From positions 2,356,001 to 2,420,000 of the forward strand of contig NZ_BLPG01000001.1 in the NCBI RefSeq assembly GCF_011764445.1: a stretch of DNA of 64,000 nt, in the 5' to 3' direction. Shown in pieces: positions 63,696 through 64,000 of the stretch. Position 1 is the first letter of the stretch. Each line of letters starts with the position of its first letter. Under the pieces are notes generated by a model, which did no database searches, had not been told where the DNA came from, and worked only from the letters and a program-made list of their open reading frames with translations. The stretch is from Phytohabitans rumicis (GTDB lineage: Bacteria > Actinomycetota > Actinomycetes > Mycobacteriales > Micromonosporaceae). The translations under genes and the position numbers were made by a program.

Positions 63696-64000
63696 TCACG
63701 ACGAGAGACGGTAACCGGCGCCGCGGACCGTCTCCAGGACATCGCGGCCGATCTTGCGGCGCAGGTATCCGACGTACACCTCGACCGCGTTGGGCGCGGT
63801 CTCGATGCTCGCGTCCCACACGTGGTCGAGCAGCTCGGTCTTGGAGACCACCTCGCCGGCCCGGCGCATCAGGTACTCCAGCAGGGCGAACTCCCGCGCG
63901 GTCAGCCCGATCTCGGCGCCGTCCAGGGTCACCCGCCGCTCGGCGGGGTCGAGCCGCAGGCCGCCCGCGGCGAGCACCGTCGGGCGCTGCGGCGCGCCCC
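63696..64000 (-). CDS. OmpR/PhoB-type response regulator, N-terminus beyond window
   Basis: About 100 C-terminal residues visible. Winged-helix DNA-binding domain: LRLDPAERRVTLDGAEIGLT, AREFALLEYLMRRAGEVVSK, LLDHVWDASIETAPNAVEVY, VGYLRRKIGRDVLETVRGAG and YRLSS. The receiver domain lies outside the window. It pairs with the histidine kinase directly downstream. Confidence 0.92.
   Translation of the reverse strand, partial: GAPQRPTVLAAGGLRLDPAERRVTLDGAEIGLTAREFALLEYLMRRAGEVVSKTELLDHVWDASIETAPNAVEVYVGYLRRKIGRDVLETVRGAGYRLSS

Noticed and set aside
1-64000. CRISPR array, insertion sequence, prophage or replication origin
   Set aside because: No evenly spaced direct repeats, no transposase or integrase or phage structural genes, and no DnaA-box cluster were seen on either strand.

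Overview
The window is very GC-rich DNA from a filamentous, sporulating actinomycete. An SsgA-family gene, an actinobacterial DUF1707 gene, a PGPGW (TIGR02611) membrane gene, several ECF-type sigma factors and many Tat/Sec-exported carbohydrate-active proteins support this. The general look is Micromonosporaceae-like, which is my inference. Codon use is uniform and I see no insertion sequence, prophage or CRISPR array.

Layout. Positions 1-14000 carry an operon ending in a SigJ-type (ECF41) sigma factor cut by the window edge, then HrpB, a seven-bladed secreted beta-propeller, an MMPL exporter, an anchored PQQ-like propeller, an NB-ARC/TPR STAND ATPase, a berberine-bridge-type FAD oxidase and a CBM2-like secreted protein. 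Positions 14000-24600 carry two VOC/LysR/MFS-type accessory genes, a secreted D-glucuronyl C5-epimerase-domain protein, a DGPF (YciI) plus ECF42 sigma module, a methyltransferase, and a large secreted protein joining a NucA/NucB-type nuclease domain to a DUF4185/DUF5005-like propeller. Positions 24600-37100 carry a heterodimeric ABC exporter with opposite degeneracies in its two halves, YciO, RNase HI, DinB, AraC/ABM, an SMI1/KNR4 lipoprotein, an Hsp70 fragment, a second DGPF plus ECF42 module, and copies of a dispersed palindromic repeat.

Positions 37150-40876 are the most interesting accessory block: four tightly packed genes encoding an unrecognised protein, a PvcA/Dit1-type isocyanide synthase, a PvcB-type Fe(II)/2-oxoglutarate oxygenase and an SAM methyltransferase. 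I read this as a small isonitrile natural-product cluster. Next to it, 40894-48648 is a glycan-utilisation locus: a secreted beta-helix glycosidase with FN3 and discoidin domains, an enolase-superfamily enzyme, an FCD-type GntR regulator, and a divergent sugar ABC importer lacking its own ATPase. Three identical 10-bp operator-like sites lie in the divergent promoter region. Positions 48700-54500 carry a Tat-exported hydrolase, a second MMPL protein, a DUF4188 protein and a cNMP-domain/FAD oxidoreductase. The right end has tRNA-Val(CAC), an SsgA-like gene, an S15-type peptidase, AraC, Rrf2, a VOC/MarR divergent pair, a TPR/FN3 pair and a two-component system whose response regulator is cut by the window edge.

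Caution on sequence quality. Twelve otherwise good genes are broken, at seventeen points, and every break is repaired by adding one G or C to an existing G/C run. This looks like systematic under-calling of G/C homopolymers rather than real gene decay, so I annotate those genes as single full-length reading frames and name each break.
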